NCBI RefSeq assembly: GCF_047511655.1
Contig: NC_133398.1
Location: 45,017,638 to 45,081,637 of the forward strand
Source of the DNA: Castor canadensis
Taxonomy: Eukaryota; Chordata; Mammalia; Rodentia; Castoridae
Reading direction: 5' to 3'
DNA length: 64,000 nucleotides
Numbering within the stretch: the first letter of the stretch is position 1; every line of letters starts with the position of its first letter. Under the pieces are notes generated by a model, which was not told the origin of the DNA, did not search any database, and was given only the letters and a program-made list of their open reading frames with translations. The translations under genes and the position numbers were made by a program. This document shows positions 1 through 10,910 of this stretch, one piece after another.

Positions 1-1603
1 CTGGATTTAGGCTCAGAAATTATTGGAATTTTTATTTCATTTTGTTTGGGAAAAAGGAGACTTACTGAGTCAGAGATGAAAGGCAAGTCTGCATGGGGCC
101 CCAGAGAAATTATTATAGTCTATGCTCAATTTAGCTCTCACATTGAATGTGGCTTGCAGATCAGAAAGCTGCAGTTAGATACATTCATAAACTCAGCTGG
201 GCTCTGTCAAATGCTGGTTCCTGACCGAGTAGCAAGTCCTCCTGAGCAGTAGCGAAAGTTATGCGGCTATCTCATCAGGCCTTCCACAAAGGCTCCAGGC
301 CTGCAAACTCACCTCACCCTCTACCTTCACCTCAGTTCCCTGTCCTGCCTCCTCTTGGGCCTGGCTACTCAGCAAACTCTAGTCTAGCTTTGAGTCTAAT
401 TGTTGAGCAAATTCCTGCTGGAGCCTGCTATAAATGATTGGTTTGAATTCTGACCTCTGCCAGGCATGTTGGTTATCTTCTCTCATTTTAGAAACCAAGC
501 TCAGCCTGGCCTTGTTTCAGGTTTGCTAACTCCCGTTCAGTAATGACCCATTGCAGAACCCATTGCAGAGACCAGGCCACACTGCATGACTCAAGAGCAT
601 CCAGGTCCAAGGTCATCTATCAATCACTTCTTTGGGAAACACTCCTCTGAACACATTTTCTCATTTCAGTCCAACTTCTTGGAGTCTTGAAAATTTCCAA
701 CTTTAGTCTGAGAATCAGAGGATGTGTTGCAGCTCGGAGTGGAATAGAGGAAGGCCATGCTCTGAGATTCATTATTCATTGCACATCACTTAGAGACCAT
801 CTGGGCAAAGGTTGTTTTCCATATCATCTGTTCCTATCTAACTGTCTGGAATTATTGTCATGGGTTTGTCTGGGTTATTATAAGACTAGTCAAAGTTTAA
901 CTCCAAGCCCTTAAGACATATAATCTATTTTACTGAAGATTGTTGGTTAATATTGTCTGGCATTAACTTTCTAAATGAGTACAGTGACTGAAAATTAACT
1001 GTCACCACCCCCAAAAAAACAGATTGAAGGAGAATAGAGAAGGTTTTTTTTAAAAAAAAAAGGAGTTTCAGATTCTTTCTTCTTTTCTCCATAGACTGGA
1101 TCAAAATGTTCTTCATCACAAAGTTCTCCTCCCTTCCCTCAAAAGCAGTTTGCAGCCTTCCATGCCAGGACTATAGCAAGCTCTGTCAAAAAGCTATCAT
1201 TTCTGCTGTGGACTTTTTTTTCCTCCCCTAAATAAGAGATGATGGAATCATATCTTGACGCAGTAGGACCTCTGCTGTTTTCTAATTCAATTTTCATTGA
1301 TGACCTATTCCCTGCCTTGCTGGTACTGGGACTTTTTAAAAGTAGAATCAAAGCATAAAACAACCCCTTTGTTCAGAGAATTTACAGCAATACTAGGCAT
1401 AAGTATAAGAAGCTTACAGAAATTAATGCAAGGCAGAAGATAACACAGGGCTTAACTGATGACCTGCCACTCTTAAGTTCTTGCAAGTTCAAAAGTGATG
1501 TGTTAATGTCATGACTGCTCTCCTAAAAATAACCATGCAAGAGGAATTGAATCCCAAAGTATGCTGAAGAACATTTATCTGTCAATAAAGTAAGTAAAAT
1601 GGA

Positions 1604-1832
1604 TAGCTCACAATACAGTGCTTACTATCTGCAGGGCATGAAGCAAAGCCTTTTATATATTTATTTAATCCCCCCAACCACATCTTGAGCTAGAGATAAC
1701 ACTACTGCATCCCTGTGTGTTTTTAGATGAGGAAACTTAAGTTTACAGCAACTAAGACATTTGTATATGGCTGCATTGTTATTAAGTGGTAAATCCAGAA
1801 TTCTAAGTGGTCTGATTACAGACTCTGTGTTT
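1604..1832 (-). repeat. MIR SINE fossil, antisense
   Basis: 'cagtgcttactatctgcagg', 'tttagatgaggaaacttaag', 'taagtggtaaatccagaatt' and 'tgattacagactctgtgttt' follow the antisense MIR order. Confidence 0.6.
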
Positions 1833-3078
1833 TAAACCAATAGGTAATATGGGGAAAGGGAAATCCAAAGTTAACTAGACTTTTTGCACAGGTATTCTCA
1901 GATCTTTACTGTGCTTGGCTATATTGTCAACCTTTATGGAAGAAGAACTTTGCAAATGTATTTGACCTCATATTTTCAACCAAATATCTTCCAGAATTAG
2001 TTTTTTTAAAAATATGCAGTGAGAATTCCTAAAGTGCATGGGCCATAGCATCTTATTCATTCAAGAAAGGCTGAGAGGGAAAAGGTGGGGTTTGGCTCTG
2101 GTCCTGATGCAGGTTAAGTGCTGCTCCATGGACTGCATGGACTGCCCTGTGCCAGACCCAGCCATACTCAAGTTCAAGTGCAGGCTGCCATTGCCACTAA
2201 CCAGGCATCCATTTCAGATAATCTATTATCCATTCATTCTTCCTACTGCTACACTGTACTCTTTTTAAATTATGTATTTGAGATCCTTCTGCAAGCGAGT
2301 TAAGTGGAGCCATGCAGTGGTACAACAGTCCTCTATTCCTTGCCACCATAGGGTCTGGAGTAATCAGATGCAGATGAGCCTGAGCTCATTTAGCTATATG
2401 GACTGGAGCAAATACTAAGCCTTAGTTAACTTTGTTTTAAAAACCTAAATAATAATATCACTGCTCAGGGCATCATTGGAACTAAATGCTATCACATATG
2501 CATGTATCTGGCCCTACTCAGGGTTCCTGGTTCTTTGGCTTTTTTATGGAGATTTGATACTTCTTTGCAGCACCATCAAGATCAATCAATTTTCTGTCAC
2601 TAAAGGGAGAGGGTCAGAGGGCTTAGTCTTGTCCTACCTTGCAGCCAAAAGACCAGTTACAAAGGATGAGAAATCCCAGAATTTATTAAAGCAGGCAGGT
2701 ATGATACAAGTCCAATACATCTGGAGGAGCCATCCCTTCCATTTCATTGTCCACCTTCTGAAAGATGCTTATTTAAACCACACATGCAAATCTGAATATC
2801 TACAGACGTCAGAGAAAGGGGCTAAAATAGTATACAAGCTCTGAAATTGGCTCCTGAACCATCAATAGTCAAGTGAACCTCCCAGATGTTTGCTGCAGTT
2901 TCCTATTCTCAAGCCCACACTGGGTGAGCTGGGATTTCATCTTTGGCTTAGCTGAGAACCCCATGAGGTCCAGGCTCCCTAGGACTCCCAGTTTCTTAGC
3001 TTGCAGAGTTGGACTGGAGTGACCATGATGGAGCATGAGCATGTCTTGACTTGAACCATTTGCACCTTTCACTTTTGA

Positions 3079-3366
3079 AGAATTAACCTAGAAGGTAACA
3101 CACATGCACAGGAAATCAATGTGAGTCAATGCCCTGTATAGCTATCCTTATCTCAACCAGCAAAAACCCTTGTTCCTTCCTATTATTGCTTATACTCTCT
3201 CTACAACAAAATTAGAAATAAGGGCAAAATAGTTTCTGCTGGGTATCGAGGGGGTGGCGGGGAGAGGGAGGGGGAGGAGTGGGTGGTAAGGGAGGGGGTG
3301 GGGGCAGGGGGGAGAAATGACCCAAGCCTTGTATGCACATATGAATAATAAAAGAAAAAAAAAAGA
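3079..3366 (+). mobile_element. LINE-1 3' end, sense, with A-rich tail
   Basis: It runs from 'aagaattaacctagaaggta' through 'ctatccttatctcaaccagc' and a G-rich tract (3248-3315) to 'gtatgcacatatgaataata' and an A-rich tail. It is the sense counterpart of the antisense copies at 44837 and 49422, from the same young subfamily. The proline-rich antisense frame 3212-3427 is this G-rich tract read backwards. Confidence 0.88.
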
Positions 3367-3439
3367 ATGAATTACATGTAAGGAAAAGGATGGTAGAAGT
3401 CAGGCCCAACGTCGCAGATAGAACCAAGAGATTCTAGCC

Positions 3440-3655
3440 TGGGGTCCTAGCTATCTGGATCTAAATCCCTCCTGTATTTGCCAGCTGGGTGACCTTGGGT
3501 GGGTACATAATTTCCCAAAGTTTGTTTACTCATCTGTGAGATGGAAACAATCATTTAAGGACTATTCTGGGGACTCAAGCAAGTAACCCATGCGAAGTGC
3601 TTGGCATGGTTCTTCTGACATGTAAGTTCTCAGTAAATATTAGCTTTTACCATTA
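3440..3655 (+). repeat. MIR SINE fossil
   Basis: 'agctgggtgaccttgggtgg', 'tttactcatctgtgagatgg', 'gaagtgcttggcatggttct' and 'ctcagtaaatattagctttt' give a well-preserved MIR. Confidence 0.7.
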
Positions 3656-3897
3656 GTCCCAGGTCCATGGCTTCAAGGCCTGGGCTGGAGAAGCACATTT
3701 CTCCTTGTAGGCAGCAGAGTATATTAGTTGATCTCCTGTTGTCTCCGAATGGGGCTTCTGATGCTGTGGACTTTTCCCCTGTCCTTCTCTCCCCATCTCA
3801 TTTCATTTGCTTGTTTATGTTTATATACTCAGTGTACCAAGCACTCAAGTGGTGTTTCTCACGAAGGCAAGTTCCAGACAAACACACCTATACACTA

Positions 3898-4015
3898 GAT
3901 TTTAGTCAGGCTGACTTGGTTCAAATTCTGTCCCTGCCACTTTTTAGCAAGATAATTCATGCCTCAGCGCCTCTGTTTTATTCAGCTGTGAAGTGGGAAT
4001 AATAAGATGTGCCTT
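3898..4015 (+). repeat. MIR SINE fossil
   Basis: 'cttggttcaaattctgtccc', 'tgccactttttagcaagata' and 'ttcagctgtgaagtgggaat' are successive MIR core and 3' segments. Confidence 0.6.
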
Positions 4016-4639
4016 ACATTCAACCTTGGGGCAATAGTTACAGGACTTCCCTTCTGAAGTTAACACACCTGTCTTAAAGGGGATTCCATCACCTCTTCAG
4101 AGCACTTGGGCTTCTTGGAAGACTCCAAATCCTCTCCCAAACCACAGTGGTGCAGAGGCAAAGAAAGCCCACAAGCCTCTCAGGTGGCTGCCCTCTACTT
4201 CTCCCTGGCTTCTCCTCGGTCTCTTCCCCAAATCCCAACGTCTGTTGTCCAGATGGTCAACTGCTAAAGCGAGCCTGAGACTCACTCTGCGTTCATTTCA
4301 TATGTTGCCACTTTGTTTTTGAAGAAAAGCCGGTATCACTGTGAGGACCCTGGGGAGGCAAAGCCTGTCACTGCCAATTGCCAGACATGTTCCTTCTCTC
4401 TCATCTTGCCCTACATGTCCCAGGTGATTCCCTTGCAGAATGTCTCACAGCAGACAGCTGCTCCAGGTCCCTGTGGAGCCAAGAACAGCAAAACCCTTGG
4501 TTTCCTGGGAACCTGTAGCATGCCCTGAGCACAGCTCTAAAGTTCTGCTGGAAGGCAGGTGCTCTTGTCAGTCTTTTCTTAACAAGGGAGTTTTCTTAAA
4601 TCAACAGCTAGATGTAGCTCCTGACCTTCCTCACAAAGA

Positions 4640-4840
4640 GAAGGTAGTGAGCTTCTACTATTTTCTGGCCACTGAAGGACATCACAGATACCCTCTCAAT
4701 CATGCAAGGAAGCATTTCCTATGGTTCCTCTTTGCAGACAAGAAACCAGAGGTTATACATGGTCACACAGCTGGGAAAAGAGCAGAGCAGGAATTCAAAC
4801 AAAGTCTGTTTAACTTAGACATCTGTTACTACGTGCTGCC
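4640..4840 (-). repeat. MIR SINE fossil, antisense
   Basis: 'cagacaagaaaccagaggtt', 'acatggtcacacagctggga' and 'gagcaggaattcaaacaaag' follow the antisense MIR order. The left boundary is approximate. Confidence 0.6.
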
Positions 4841-5490
4841 ACTTGAGGACCGTGTAAGTAACAAGAGTGTCAGTAGCATGTAAAAGGGAGAAAGGAAGCA
4901 GGCTGTGATTCTGCTGTGTGTTGCTTTGACCAAGCTGGGAGTGGTGGTCATCAGAATTGAAATCTGAGTGACTCCTCCAATCACTCATCCTTTCTGCATC
5001 ATAAACACATAATACGCCCCCATCTCTTACCTTCCTCAAAGAGATGAAGGGAAATGAGTAGGGTGCAAAGTATCGGTGGCATTTGCCCATCTCAGAAACC
5101 GTGTACCTCAGGAAATGTTTTGGATCAGAATTTGCAAATAGGTAGCTTACAGGCTGAGTCTAACCTAGAGAGATGTTTTGTTTGAACCCATGATATTTTT
5201 TAAAAACTAACATTTAGTATTGCTTTTTAATTGCTAACATTTTTTAATGAAGCACATTTATGTAGAAGCTCAGATTTCTGAGTTACCTTGAACAATCAGA
5301 ATCTTTAACAACCCTGGGCCTTAAGCCCCACTAAGCCACTATTGCCTGTACTTGAGCAACTTCCCCTTTGGAGGGAGTGCCAGTCCTCCCCTGTAGTATC
5401 ACCTTCCTTCCACCAGTTGTCTTATTTTAAAGTAAGAGGAAAACAAGCTTTCTCATCATGGTTTCAGGCCCTTTCTTTTTGCTTTTTCAG

Positions 5491-5693
5491 GTGTTCCGTT
5501 CCCAAAGAACTTTCTTCAGATCTGCAAGAAGATCCTGTGCCGCCTTTTCCGGGTCTTTGTCCACGTCTACATCCATCACTTTGACCGGGTCATTGTGATG
5601 GGTGCAGAGGCCCACGTCAACACCTGCTACAAACACTTCTATTACTTCGTCACAGAGATGAACCTCATAGACCGCAAGGAGCTAGAACCCTTG
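5491..5693 (+). CDS. MOB3B: MOB3B penultimate coding exon (C-terminal half of the Mob domain)
   Basis: MOB kinase activator 3B is a small cytoplasmic Mob-fold scaffold. MOB proteins bind and regulate NDR/LATS or MST-type kinases, and MOB3 members act on the Hippo-related kinase MST1. The exon is 203 nt. It starts with two bases that complete a Gly codon and then gives 67 codons, [10 protein letters not shown] to RKELEPL. By family numbering from memory (216 aa) these are residues 141-207. The two zinc-ligand histidines of the Mob fold are visible in [10 protein letters not shown], with the same five-residue spacing as His161/His166 of MOB1; the paired cysteines lie in the upstream exon. The acceptor is CTTTTTCAG and the donor TTG|GTAAGT. 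The upstream intron is phase 1 and the downstream one phase 0. Sequence alone cannot fully exclude MOB3A or MOB3C, but EQTN downstream fits only MOB3B. Confidence 0.96.
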
Positions 5694-8650
5694 GTAAGTG
5701 TCACTTGCAGTAAGGGTCCCAGAGTAACTCCCAGGAGCTCAGCCATTTGTTACAGCTGCCAGCCCCATGGAGAATGTCCACTAATGGTTACCTGTCAGCT
5801 GGAGGATTGCAGAATTGGACAAGGTTGAGTCAGCAAAGGACCAGGGGATGCCAAAATGTCCATTGCTACCAAATGGGTATCTTAGGTTGCTCTCTGAAGG
5901 TGACAAATTGTAGTGGGAATGTAATGGTTTAGGCAGGAGAAAGTAGCTTTGGTTCTCAGCTCTGAAGTCATTCACTTATTTAATTTCCTAAAGGGCATCT
6001 TGTTCTCTCATGTTACTTCACATTATTAATTAATGGTGACAGAAATATTTTCCCAGTTGGTATATGAGTATCTGGCACCTATTATGTGCCAACTGCTAGG
6101 CACACAAAGTCACGTAAAACTACCTTTGACATTGAGACAGCAGTTAAGCTCCAAACAAGAATAGTTTCATAGGGACTTCATTTTTCACACTGAATTGTCT
6201 GTGGTGAAGCTATAGAGGGTGTATTAGAATGTGGTATATTTGAGATAAAACTCTAGCATTATTATACAGGTGAACAGGGTCTACTCTTACTTTCTTTGTA
6301 AGCTATTTTTTATCTTTGGACCCAGTGTGTGCCTTGGAAATCAAGGATTCTAAAAGCCCCATTATAACAGGTGGTACTTTAATGTGGCTTCTTTCATCAT
6401 AGCTATTTCTAGTTGGCTCTGCTGAGCACTTTTTTATGCAGTAAAATACATTGCTTTGTATTGAAATCATGCTTTTTTCTTGAAACAGTTAAAGTGGCAT
6501 TTTTGCTAAATATAGCTGACAGAGCTACAAAGTTTCATCCAAGGCCACTTGAATAATGACCAGAATGCTAGGGCAAGGATTTGCTTTTGCTACTTTGTAT
6601 CCCTTTGTCTTTATCTACATGTTTAATTATAGGTTTTATTATTATTTAGGTACACAGAGGCTAACAGGTCAGATGACTATGATTATGGTGTGTTTATGTT
6701 ATATACACCAAGAGAAAGGGGTCCTATCACACTCACACCACCCCACTGCCTCTAGCTGCCACACAAGGAAGTGCCGGGTCAGCCAGAAGACAGAGGGAGC
6801 AGGGGAAACATGGATGAGAACTGTTATTGGAGTTTCCACAGGAAAGGAACTGGCAAGGCAGGGTAAACAGGCTTATGATAGGCAAATTTAAATAAACTCA
6901 GCAGCTTCTGGAGCACAGGGCTAGACTGTCCCTAGCTCTATGTTACCTGGGCCTAGAGTGGTTAGTGTGAGAGCCTGATGGAGATGGTTGGGGTGTGGGC
7001 TCTGGATCAGCTGGCTTGTATTGGCTGATGTGTGAACAACTCAAGGGTGAATTGTTTGTCATCTCAGGTATTGGCTAGCTTGCTTCCAGGGTAAGCAAGG
7101 CCCTTGATGTTAAAGAATCAAAATACAAAAAATAAAAGACATGTTTAGTGGAGTTCAGTACCTATATCAGGAAAAGATGTTGGTGAATTTTATATGTCAG
7201 CTTTAAAATTTCTCAACTAACAATCTATGATTGTGCTATGGTAATATATGACAAAATATATTTTTTGTATCACTCAGTTATTCTGGAACAAAGCAAGAGT
7301 TTTTAAGTACAATTGAGATGTCTTTTATATACCACTGGCTAAAAGTTAAGTTTTCTTCACTATCCTTTACAACAACTTTCTAGAAAGCTCTTGGGGACTG
7401 CACTGAGATATCTCTGAACATATCTGGACAACCCATATGGAAAGAAACCATAACATATTGGTGGTGGAGTTTTGCTAGTATGTTCTTTAGAAAGACTGTT
7501 GAAGCCAAACAGAAACTACAAGAAGAAAAGTTTGTGCAAACAACCCAAGGGAATTAAAATACTAGAAACAGTTGATACAGCTAATTTTAGAAAATGTCAA
7601 GGACAAAGGAAAGAGTAGAGAGGGGCTGTGTCTCATCTGCATGATTCTGCTGCTGAGGGTTTGAGTCCAGTTCTCTTCAGTGGGCTATTATAAGGGAATA
7701 TTCCCTTCAGTGGGTATTAGAAGGGAAATACCTTCCCCAAAGGCCCACCAAAGGAAGAGGCTGTCCTAGGCGCTCACACTTCCAGTTTTGCTGAGCTAAC
7801 AGAACAGAAACATCAGCTGGCTAGAGCTAAAAGTCAATTTCTCCTTTATGCACAGAAGCATAAAGGCCATTGTAGGATAAAACTGAGTGTAAATCAACAA
7901 GTAGAGAAAGCCTTTCTTTGCCATCAAAAATGCCTAGTTATCTTCTATAACTGAAGAAGGGCTCCAGGGATTCTAGCACCTGGCAGTGCCAGGAGCTGAC
8001 TTGAAGTCTCAGAGTCACAGAAGGCATTTAACAAGACAATATTCTAGATAAGAGCTTCTTTGGGGGGCCTGGAAGAAAAACTATGATTAGATAAACCAGG
8101 AATTATTAACCATGGCAGTGAGCAAGAAATGTATCAGTTTTTCCCACCAGAAGCTTATATTGTTTTAATATTGCTTGAAACAGTATTCTTTTGATATTTA
8201 GCTACTATTAATTATAAGCACAGGGAAATTAGTTTTCGTAAGTTCTTAAACACTTAATTATCTGAAATCATGTATTTGCTTTACAAAAACCAAAATCTAT
8301 AAAGCACAGGAACAGATAATGAGAATGTGTCTGAGTCTGATAATTATATGAGGTCAGGCTCTGGTCACTTAGCATATCTAGAGTTCACTAAGACTATTAT
8401 GCTTGTGAATCATTATTGCTGACATGTCAATAGTTGATAGTGCTACGATACCTGACCTCTAAGACTATCGTTGTAATGTACACATTACAATCAGATACAC
8501 ATATAAACACATTTTATATGATTACATGTATCTAGTGCTCTATATACAAAGCAGGTTGCTCAGATAGCTATGTTTTGCATAAGAAACATATGTTCTCAAG
8601 AAACTTACAATGCAGTGTAGAAAATATGAATGTCACCCATCTTTCCCACA

Positions 8651-8676
8651 CTTCATCATCTTGAAAGATGATGAAG
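8651..8676. repeat. Perfect inverted repeat, 12-bp arms
   Basis: The arms CTTCATCATCTT (8651-8662) and AAGATGATGAAG (8665-8676) are exact reverse complements separated by two bases. A second short inverted repeat lies nearby at 8471-8490 (9-bp arms, 2-nt spacer). No function is evident. Confidence 0.9.
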
Positions 8677-9004
8677 AAGTCAGGCATCTGCCTTACATTC
8701 TTCAGAATCTACTGCAGCTAAGGGCCAGAAGGGCAGCATTTGTCACCAGCTTCCTTTAGAACACCAGCATTCCCAGAGGTCCCACAGCACCAGTGGGACA
8801 TTCCTGGAGTCATGTTGTAGGATTCCACAGGGTAGAACTCAGAGCACTACCTCATATTCCCTCCATGCTTCCACCATGTGTACAGTCACACGCCTCCAGC
8901 TGCTTTTGTCAGATGTTGCCTGAGCAACACAGGTTGTTTTGAGAATCCCACACAGCACCAGGTAGGAGATTCAGTATTATATAGTCCATTAACTAATTTT
9001 TTGC

Positions 9005-9165
9005 ACTCTTACTTGGCTTTTTGAGGCCTTATTTTCCTCATTCATAGAATTAGCACAGCAGAGTTACAAAAAATTAAATGAGTTAGTCTCAGAAATACTA
9101 GCTGTCTCACTTAACTAACTGTTAAGTAAGATAATGAATGTAAAGTACTTAACACAAAGCAAGTG
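9005..9165 (+). repeat. MIR SINE fossil
   Basis: This resembles the 3' two-thirds of MIR: the 'cttattttcctcattcatag' segment, then a segment resembling 'aaatgagttaa...gtaaagtacttaacac'. Divergence is high and the boundaries are approximate. Confidence 0.5.
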
Positions 9166-9234
9166 GAAACACCCTACTTCTCCCTTGCTGTCCTGGCCTT
9201 TTCTCCATCTTAGTGATCCCCCAGGTTGCCTGGA

Positions 9235-9372
9235 GGAAGTATAGTTAATTGCATTTGTATCAGTCTTGCCCTGTGACTGTCAGCTCTTTAATGCTAGGGT
9301 GGTAAGCAGGACATATACCTGCATTGTTCATGGTGTTTAGTACATAATACTTAATAAGTTTTTAGCTTGGAA
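9235..9372 (+). repeat. L2 LINE 3' end fossil
   Basis: This matches the L2 3' terminal pattern: a 'ctctttaatgctagggtggtaagcaggac' block, then 'tgtttagtacataatacttaataag'. It is old and diverged, and identified by pattern recall only. Confidence 0.5.
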
Positions 9373-10099
9373 AGACTACTTTAAGGATGTCAAATCTCTG
9401 TTCAAAGGGATTACACACCAGCCATTTCTTTCTTCGTTGCAACCTTTACCTCAGAATATGATTGCAGACTTCCACTTAACTATTTGGTTGTTGGGAATGA
9501 TGCTTCATCCTGTCCAATCTGCAATAGAGATTAAGAGCAAAACAAGATGGAGAGCAGTGAAGGGACGCATTGTAAGCTTTAGACCTGAGAAGGAAAGATG
9601 GAGACTTAACTACAACATTCTCTGTCAAAAATTCCAAACAGACCACTCAGGAAATGTTGAATGCCTGCATACTGCCTTTGTGTCTTGGTGTTCCAGATAT
9701 AGAATACTGACCCTGCCAGTTTTAGCACTAAAAGTCCCATGTCCTAGGAAAACCCTTGTCTTGGGCAAATTGGGATGGTTAGTTATCCTATCAGACCTCT
9801 GAGTAGAAATACAATTTGGAATTCAGAAGCTGGGAAGAGGTCACCATGGCCAGCCCAATGGCAGCCAGCAGAGCTTTCCTTATGGATCCCATTGGGACCT
9901 GCTGCTCAGCCTTTGCAGGACACAGCCTGGGAACCCAGGGAAACACAGGCCATTTTACTTGCTCTCCAACAGGGAGGAGGAGGCTGGCACAACGACAGAC
10001 ACAGATGTGAGGGAATTATCCATTTCTCATGTAAATGCAAAAACTGAAGATGACCCAAACTCAAGCAAGTTCATATTTGGTGGAAACAAGCCCAAATGA

Positions 10100-10330
10100 T
10101 GCTAGTAATTGGAAAATAGGCCAGGCCTGATTGAATAAGCAGGCTGCTGTTAGTCCTTGGCTGCCTGGGAGTCAGATGACATAATTGAGCTAATCAGAAT
10201 TATCATTAGCAAGCACAAATAGCCAGCAGTGTTTTGTTGGCCTTTCACTGAAAACAAAAGCAAACTCAAAGAGGGCTGTTAGCAGTGCAGTTGTCGTGAA
10301 TGAAGAGTTGATTAGTACAGCAGGAAGAGA
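10100..10330. promoter_or_regulatory. Candidate conserved noncoding element (speculative)
   Basis: This unique, non-repeat block is dense in homeodomain-type TAAT/ATTA cores between about 10178 and 10215, for example ATAATTGAG, GCTAATCAG and ATCATTAGC, with GATGACATAA just upstream. Repeat-free motif clusters in long introns can be enhancers. Nothing here proves function, and an alignment is needed. Confidence 0.25.
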
Positions 10331-10574
10331 AAGATCACTAGGTGTTATAAAGAATTACAAAAGAATACTAAGCTCACCCTCATGCACCTGCTGATCCCTG
10401 GGTGACCTTGGTCCAGGACCTTCCCACTTTCTCTTCAGGACTCCATTTCCTTATTTCTAATGAAACAGATTACGCTATTGTCTACTTTGTAGAGGTGCTG
10501 CTGGAAACCAAGGATTAGCACAGGGCTGTTCTGCTACCTGGTAACAGGGTGCTTGCACAGCCATACAATCTTCA

Positions 10575-10910
10575 GGTAAGTCAGTGTTTCTGAGTAGAGG
10601 TCTACACATCACTTGTATCAGAGTCTCCTGTAAGTGGTATTTTTAAATGTGTGTACTTGAGCTTCACCCTGCATATATAAAGCAGAATTATTGAGATTAT
10701 TGCCTACTACCTATCAGTCTGTATTTCAAACTTTATTGTGCAGAGGAGTCAGCTGAGGATCTTGCTAAAAGGTAAAGTCAGATTCAATATGTCTAACAGG
10801 ATGGGACTCCAGGGTGTTCATTTTGCTCCCAGGTAACATCCTGCTGGTCCCCACGCTTTGAAAGGAAAGACCCTATATGACAATTAACCTCAAATTTGAG
10901 AACTACTATT
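10575..10910 (+). repeat. MER5-like hAT-Charlie fossil
   Basis: It starts with 'gtgtttctgagtagaggtct' and continues through 'atcagagtctcctgtaagtgg'. A second similar unit containing 'actccagggtgttcattttg' follows. Both resemble the MER5 arrangement. It is diverged and the boundaries are approximate. Confidence 0.4.

Larger units (their letters stand above)
1..5490 (+). other. MOB3B: MOB3B intron (3' part of the intron before exon 5491)
   Basis: No coding exon was found here. The preceding MOB3B coding exon, which would carry the N-terminal half of the protein, is not in this stretch, so it lies to the left. The intron ends in a good acceptor at 5471-5490: a T-rich tract followed by CAG. It holds MIR fossils (about 1604-1832, 3440-3655, 3898-4015, 4640-4840) and an L1 3' end (3079-3366). 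The remainder (1-1600, 1840-3070, 4020-4640, 4850-5470) is unique-looking DNA in which I see no recognisable element. Confidence 0.8.

Noticed and set aside
3212..3427. Proline-rich antisense frame
   Set aside because: It is the complement of the G-rich tract of a LINE-1 3' UTR.
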